Of a stretch of 22,098 nt of DNA, positions 17,365 to 22,098 are shown in pieces; the first letter of the stretch is position 1, and the number at the start of each line of letters is the position of its first letter. A program made the translations under genes and the position numbers. Origin of the DNA: Paulinella micropora (lineage: Eukaryota; Cercozoa; Imbricatea; Euglyphida); contig BJOX01000057.1 in NCBI GenBank assembly GCA_009731375.1, forward strand, positions 919,073-941,170. Direction: 5' to 3'. The notes under the pieces were generated by a model. It saw nothing but the letters and a program-made list of their open reading frames with translations, was not told where the DNA came from and made no database searches.

Positions 17365-17929
17365 AGTGACAACCATGGTTGGATTCAGAACAAAAGTGTT
17401 GCAAGAACAGCAACAAATAAAAACTCAAAGTATGTTGACAGTTTACCTTGAAGCATGTTTGGTTGCGGTTGCCACAACGCAACCTACTTCTAACGCCTAA
17501 ATTCTCTAGATTCTAGAATAGACATCATGATTATAAGTTATGAAGGATTGTTTCATCACATACTAATACTCGTAATATATTTATCTAGTTAATATTGTTT
17601 CAATTTATATTACTTCCTTTCTACTAATTCTAGCAATTATATATTATATATATAACGTTAACGCAAACATTGTTTAACAAAATACTTGTCACTCAGTGAC
17701 TCGCATAGTATAGGCCACGCGCGCCTTTCTTAAAAGAGATGTCTTGAAAGGTATGTAGTGACTTCCCTTGGAAAGTGATTGTAGGCTGGGTAGGGACATC
17801 CCTTTCCGTAGGGATGTGACACTTGAGTCCAAACCGGCCGGAGCGGACGAGGCCTGAGCGCTCCAATTTGCTCCCTTAAATCCTTATTTCTCTCATATCT
17901 TGCCTTGCTGATCTGCACTGCACCTTAAA

Positions 17930-18224
17930 CCCAACTCTCTCTCTCTTTCCCAACCCCTCTCTCTCTTTCTTCTTCTTCCTTCTTCTTTCTTATCCGCTGC
18001 TGTCTCCTCACTTCTTCCTTCTTCACTCCTTCTTCCTTCTTTCAATGAAACAACTGACTGGTATCTGGCTGCAATAACAAACTAAGAAGCCCTTTATCCT
18101 GGCTAGGGACGCCCGCAACTACTCCTTCTTTCTTCTTTCTTCTCTCTTCAACTTCTTCACCCCTTTCTTCCTTCTTCTAATACTTCTTCTTTCTTCTCGC
18201 TTCAATCTTCTTCATTTCGTTCTT

Positions 18225-18232
<8 letters not shown>
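17930..18232 (+). repeat. CTTCTT-rich polypyrimidine tract
   Basis: Degenerate CTT/TCTC repeats, interrupted at 18043-18115 by a unit (aatgaaacaactgactggt...) that reappears in altered forms at 18350-18405 and 18477-18520. Confidence 0.8.
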
Positions 18233-18273
<41 letters not shown>

Positions 18274-18306
18274 TAAAAAAAAAAAAAAAAAAAAGANNNN
18301 NNNNNN

Positions 18307-18342
<36 letters not shown>
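18228..18342. other. Poly-T, poly-A and an assembly gap (N at 18297-18306)
   Basis: T run at 18228-18271, A run at 18275-18293, ten Ns, then a T run to 18342. The A block against T blocks suggests an unresolved inverted join or artefact. Confidence 0.9.
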
Positions 18343-18343
<1 letters not shown>

Positions 18344-18746
18344 TCCTATAATGAAACAACAAACAAGAACCGCTTTGGTCCCGGCTTCAGGGACACCAGC
18401 AAATACTCCATCTGTCTTCCTTCATCTCTCTTCTCTCCTTTCTTCCTTCTCAATTTCATTCTTCCTTTCTTCTTCTTTCAATAAAACAACTGGCTGGTGT
18501 GTGGCTGCCATAACAACATTGATCTTCGTCCGTCTTCCCTCTTATGTCTTCCTTCTTGCTGCTTCTTCCGTCTTCCTTTTCCCTCCTTCTTCTCTCTTCC
18601 TTCCTCTCTGTTTCTTCTTCTTTGCTCCCGTGTCCTCTTCCCTTTCCCTCTTTTTCCTTCTTCCTTCTTCCTTCGTCCTTCTTTCTTCTTTATTTCTTTT
18701 TCTTCCGTTTTCCTTCTCCTCCCTTCTTCCTTTTTCCTTCTTCTTG
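18343..18746 (+). repeat. Polypyrimidine CTTC/CCTT tract with diverged copies of the 18043 unit
   Basis: Irregular CTTCC and CTTTT repeats. Inserted at 18350-18405 and 18477-18526 are pieces similar to 18043-18115 (atgaaacaac..., actggctggtgtgtggctgc). No gene is supported. Confidence 0.75.
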
Positions 18747-18952
18747 GATTCTTGGATCTTTTCATTTAGAGAAATAATTGTATAATTTAAGTCATGGAGA
18801 GAACTGCTAACAGCAACTGCCTAAAGTAAATCGCTAGCTGAGGCAGTGACAGATTCGTAGATTCTTTTTATTTAGAGAAAATAATTGTACAATTGTAAAC
18901 TCATGGAAAAACTGCTAACAGCTATGCCTAAACCGAATCGCGAGGCAGTCGT
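18747..18952 (+). repeat. Tandem duplication, about 104 bp, two diverged copies
   Basis: Copies at 18747-18850 and 18852-18952 share tttagagaaa-taattgta, catgga-a-aactgctaaca and gaggcagt. They are unique non-repetitive DNA between polypyrimidine tracts. Confidence 0.8.
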
Positions 18953-19110
18953 CTTCTCCTTCTTCTTCTTCTTCTTCTTCTTCTTCTTCTTCTTCTTCTT
19001 CTTCTTCTTCTTCTTCTTCTTCTTCTTCTTCTTCTTCTTCTTCTTCTTCTTCTTCTTCTTCTTCTTCTTCTTCTTCTTCTTCTTCTTCTTCTTCTTCTTC
19101 TTCTTCTTCC
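18953..19110 (+). repeat. (TTC)n / (GAA)n
   Basis: About 50 uninterrupted TTC units on the + strand. Confidence 0.95.
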
Positions 19111-19168
19111 TCTTCCTCTTCCTCATTCTCATTCTCATTCTCATTCTCATTCTCATTCTCATTCTCAT

Positions 19169-19251
<83 letters not shown>

Positions 19252-19350
19252 TTCTCATTCTCATTCTCATTCTCATTCTCATTCTCATTCTCATTCTCAT
19301 ACTCATACTCATACTCATACTCATACTCATTCTCATTCTCATTCTCATTG
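19111..19350 (+). repeat. Hexanucleotide CTCATT/CTCACT/CTCATA array
   Basis: Variant units are grouped: CTCATT to about 19171, CTCACT to about 19251, CTCATT to about 19299, CTCATA to about 19328, then CTCATT again. Confidence 0.93.
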
Positions 19351-19867
19351 TCATTCTCTTCTCTTTCTCTTCTCTTCTCTTCTCTTGTCTTCTCTTCTCT
19401 TGTCTTGTCTTCTCTTGTCTTCTCTTCTCTTCTCTCCTCTTCTCTTCTCTCCTCTTCTCTTCTCTTCTTTTTCTCTTCTCTTTTCTTCTCTTTTCTTTTC
19501 TTTTCCTCTCTTCTCTTCTCTTCTCTTCTCTTCTCTTCTCGTCTCTTCCTCTTCCTCATCGTCTTCCTCATCCTCTTCTTCTTCCTCTTCCTTCCCTTCC
19601 TTTCTTCCTTCCTTCCTTCCTTCTTCCTTCCTTTTCCTTCCTTCGTTCCATCCATCCTTCCATCCTTCTTTCCTTCCTTACCTTCATCTGCTCCTCTTCC
19701 TTTCTTCTTCTTCTTCTTCTTCTTCTTCTTCTTCTTCTTCTTCTTCTTCTTCTTCTTCTTCTTCTTCTTCTTCTTCTTCTTCTTCTTCTTCTTCTTCTTC
19801 TTCTTCTTCTTCTTCTTCTTCTTCTTCTTCTTCTTTTTCTTCTTCTTCTTCTTCTTCGTCTGCGATT
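19351..19867 (+). repeat. CTTTT/CTCTT pyrimidine tract followed by (TTC)n
   Basis: TCTCT, TTCTTTTC and TTCC units to about 19700, then about 50 TTC units at 19703-19857. Confidence 0.93.
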
Positions 19868-19915
19868 ATACTACGACTGCTACTACTGCTACTACTGCTA
19901 CTACTGCTACTACTG

Positions 19916-19971
<56 letters not shown>

Positions 19972-20018
19972 ACTGTGCTGCTGCTGCTGCTGCTGCTACT
20001 ACTACTACTACTACTACA

Positions 20019-20050
<32 letters not shown>

Positions 20051-20064
20051 TTCTACTTCTACTT

Positions 20065-20133
<69 letters not shown>

Positions 20134-20183
20134 ACTACTACTAACTACTACTACCACTACTACCACTACTACCACTACTACTA
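19868..20183 (+). repeat. (CTA)n / (CTG)n trinucleotide array
   Basis: CTA units with grouped GCT variants at 19955-19996, TTCTAC units around 20042-20070, and CTAACTA and CTACCA variants at the 3' end. Confidence 0.93.
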
Positions 20184-20266
20184 CATACATACATACATAC
20201 ATACATACATACATGCATACATACATACATACATGCATACATAATGTGCTGTGGGAGGAGGGTGGA

Positions 20267-20334
<68 letters not shown>

Positions 20335-20356
20335 TTCTCTATATCTATCTATCTAC

Positions 20357-20423
<67 letters not shown>

Positions 20424-20425
20424 AG
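20184..20425 (+). repeat. (CATA)n, 25-bp spacer, (CTAT)n
   Basis: CATA units to 20243, unique gtgctgtgggaggagggtgg, then about 38 CTAT units. Confidence 0.93.
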
Positions 20426-20490
20426 CCCGGGCTAGGTCCCTGCGGGGGTTTAGGCCTCATACAATGTCATCATTGTAGCTTGCGCAAGCT
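20423..20490. other. Cluster of three palindromes
   Basis: TAGCCCGGGCTA (20423-20434), ACAATGTCATCATTGT (20461-20476) and AGCTTGCGCAAGCT (20477-20490) occur within 68 bases. The first abuts the CTAT array. Confidence 0.7.
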
Positions 20491-20591
20491 TACGGTGCTC
20501 AAAACACTTGGACTAACGGCTTCCTTTTCTTTCTCTTCTTCCTTATCCTCCCACTCTCCATTCCTAGATTGCCTTTTTCTTCAACGTCCTT

Positions 20592-20730
20592 CCTCCTCTT
20601 CTTTTTCCAGAACACAGTCTACCCGTGATTCCCATCCCGGACACATGCACAGTACACAAATTATTGTTTGATGTGAAACTGCGTTCCTTTGCAAGGACTA
20701 CATTCCTTTGCGACATCTCATCTATCTATC
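20592..20730 (+). repeat. Dispersed repeat B, copy 2
   Basis: Second copy of 5262-5400. It differs by two T-run indels and a few substitutions and ends gcgacatctcatctatct at a TATC array. CT-rich unique DNA at 20491-20591 lies before it. Confidence 0.85.
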
Positions 20731-20745
20731 TATCTATCTATCTAG

Positions 20746-20809
20746 TGTGTGGTGGTCGGAGGGCGTGGCGCATGTGGCGGTGCTGCTGGTGCCGGCCCCG
20801 CACGTGGCG
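20746..20809 (+). CDS. Possible 64-bp exon of an unknown gene
   Basis: A GC-rich island between ctatctAG (20738-20745) and a gtacac donor, flanked by microsatellites in the same style as the SulP exons. One frame is open ([20 protein letters not shown]). No similarity is recognised, so this is inference from context only. Confidence 0.3.
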
Positions 20810-20822
20810 GTACACACACCTA

Positions 20823-20832
20823 ATCAACCTAC

Positions 20833-20907
<75 letters not shown>

Positions 20908-20924
20908 CCTATCTACCTATCTAC

Positions 20925-20973
<49 letters not shown>

Positions 20974-20998
20974 ATCTGTCTGTCTATCTACCTATCTG

Positions 20999-21046
<48 letters not shown>

Positions 21047-21096
21047 GCTACCTACCTACCTACCTACCTACCTACCTACCTACCTACTTGCCTGCC
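20823..21096 (+). repeat. (CTAT)n and (CCTA)n arrays
   Basis: CTAT with CTAC and CTGT variants to 21048, then CCTA to 21096. Confidence 0.95.
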
Positions 21097-21099
21097 TAC

Positions 21100-21123
21100 C
21101 TAGGGGCGCGGGCAGCTGGGTGA

Positions 21124-21191
<68 letters not shown>

Positions 21192-21710
21192 CCTGGCGGG
21201 TGGCTGGGCGCTCTTTCGCTGCCTGCCCTACCCACCTGCCTGCCTACCTACCTACCTTCTTATCAAGCTATCTGTATCTATCTACCTGCTACCTATCTAC
21301 CTTGGGGCGTGGGCGCTCTGTCACTGCCTACCTACCTACCTACCTACCCTACCTACCTACCCTACCTACCTACCCTACCTACCTACCCTACCTACCTACC
21401 CTACCTACCTACCTACCTACCTACCTACCTACCCTACCTACCTACCTACCTACCTACCTACCTACCTACCCTACCTACCCTACCTACCTTACCTACCTAC
21501 CTACCTACCTACCTACCTACCTACCTACCTACCCTACCTACCTACCTACCCTACCTACCTACCTACCCTACCAACCTACCTACCTACCTACCTACCTACC
21601 TACCTACCTACCTTCTTATCTATCCATCTACATCTATCTATCTACCTGCCTATATTCCTAGGGGCGCGGGCGGCTGGGCGCTCTGTCGCTGCCGCTGCCT
21701 GGCCTTGCTG
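21100..21710 (+). repeat. GC-rich motif in serial copies within AT and CCTA arrays
   Basis: The motif taggggcgcgggcggctggg and extensions occurs at 21100-21120, 21191-21230, 21301-21330 and 21657-21710 (the longest), and also at 5971-5998. Copies are separated by (AT)n at 21127-21190 and by CCTA/CCCTA units. The last copy is bounded by ctAG (21661) and gtctgc (21711), so it could be a 49-bp exon with truncated echoes upstream. Confidence 0.65.
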
Positions 21711-21715
21711 GTCTG

Positions 21716-21716
<1 letters not shown>

Positions 21717-21761
<45 letters not shown>

Positions 21762-21814
21762 CTCTCTCTTCGCTCTCTCTCTCTCTCTCTCTCTGTCTGT
21801 CTGTCTCACTTCGC

Positions 21815-21863
<49 letters not shown>

Positions 21864-21879
21864 CTCTCTCTCTCTCTCT

Positions 21880-21930
<51 letters not shown>

Positions 21931-22036
21931 GTTTGTTTGTTTCTTTCTTTCTTTTCTTCTTTCTTTCTTGCTTTTATTTTTCTAAGACAAACACACACAC
22001 ACACACACACGACTCGATTGTGAAATGGCGAAACCT

Positions 22037-22037
<1 letters not shown>
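21717..22037 (+). repeat. CT, CTGT, AC, GTT and CTTT microsatellites
   Basis: (CT)n with TTCG and CTGT breaks to 21835, (AC)n to about 21860, (CT)n, (TTG)n at 21880-21928, GTTT/CTTT units, and another (AC)n at 21990-22010. Confidence 0.93.

Positions 22038-22098
<61 letters not shown>
22038..22098. repeat. Poly-C run at the window end
   Basis: About 60 consecutive C, similar to the C run at 1163-1198 beside a gap. It may be a real homopolymer or an assembly-end artefact. Confidence 0.9.

Larger units (their letters stand above)
15946..17929. other. AT-rich unique DNA without a supported gene
   Basis: I see no gene with recognisable similarity. Short open frames (for example 16559-16945 and 17122-17316) look random. 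Structured pieces are inverted repeats at 16800-16852, 17300-17364, 17462-17485 (GGTTGCG/CGCAACC) and 17798-17819 (ACATCCCT/AGGGATGT). The sequence 17755-17860 is denser in short stems and could be an RNA, but I cannot assign it to a class. Confidence 0.5.

Noticed and set aside
17730-17918. tRNA, 5S rRNA or snRNA gene
   Set aside because: Short stems are present, but no cloverleaf, box elements or known RNA motif could be matched.
18885-20144. 419-codon frame of poly-Phe, poly-Leu and poly-Thr and its Lys/Glu-rich counterpart on the other strand
   Set aside because: Translation of TTC, CTCATT and CTA microsatellites only.

Overview
The window is nuclear DNA of a microsatellite-rich eukaryote. 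Evidence: a spliced transporter gene with GT-AG introns, a Ty1/copia LTR retrotransposon, two assembly gaps (10 Ns each) and several kilobases of simple repeats. GC-rich exons, a long copia element primed from the anticodon arm of tRNA-Met, and introns made of tetranucleotide repeats fit a unicellular alga or protist. I cannot name the lineage from sequence alone.

Region 1 (1-5894, + strand): the 3' half of a SulP/SLC26 anion-transporter gene. Six exons can be joined with consistent reading phase: 489-600, 1010-1105, 2574-2660, 3253-3405, 4919-4966 and 5518-5894. They encode the C-terminal membrane part and the cytoplasmic STAS domain. An exon between 1105 and 2574 is missing and probably lies in the gap at 1223-1232. 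The introns are almost wholly TATC, CATA/TATG, CTTT, AT or CT arrays, and several splice sites sit at or inside the repeats. Decayed, truncated copies of exon edges ('echoes') lie in the flanking introns and downstream: one of the first visible exon's donor edge, three of the 3253 exon's acceptor edge, one of that exon's donor edge, and one of the last exon's 3' end. Two unrelated-looking dispersed repeats (A at 1 and 1973; B at 5262 and 20592) share a short 3' end that runs into (TATC)n.

Region 2 (5895-6978): microsatellites, the last-exon echo split by a CT array, and AT-rich sequence with possible poly(A) signals.

Region 3 (6979-15945): a full-length but broken Ty1/copia element of about 8.96 kb. 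It has 365 and 368 bp LTRs flanked by a TTATT target duplication, a tRNA-Met anticodon-arm PBS, a leader with three hairpin repeats, Gag with two CCCH fingers plus CCHC-type knuckles, an unusually long acidic linker, protease (DSGA), integrase, reverse transcriptase (HVDD), RNase H and a polypurine tract. Frameshifts and stops in gag, protease, integrase and RT show that this copy cannot work alone. The LTRs are about 95% identical by eye.

Region 4 (15946-17929): AT-rich unique DNA with no gene I can support, but with clear inverted repeats, one flanked by a 4-bp direct repeat.

Region 5 (17930-22098): about 4 kb of almost continuous polypyrimidine and microsatellite DNA on the + strand. It contains a second gap, tandem duplications, a second copy of repeat B, a possible short exon, a palindrome cluster and a GC-rich motif repeated in several truncated copies. 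It ends in a 60-base C run.

The most interesting signal is the coupling of microsatellites with splice sites and truncated exon-edge duplications. It suggests that exon-intron junctions are copied repeatedly as the arrays grow.
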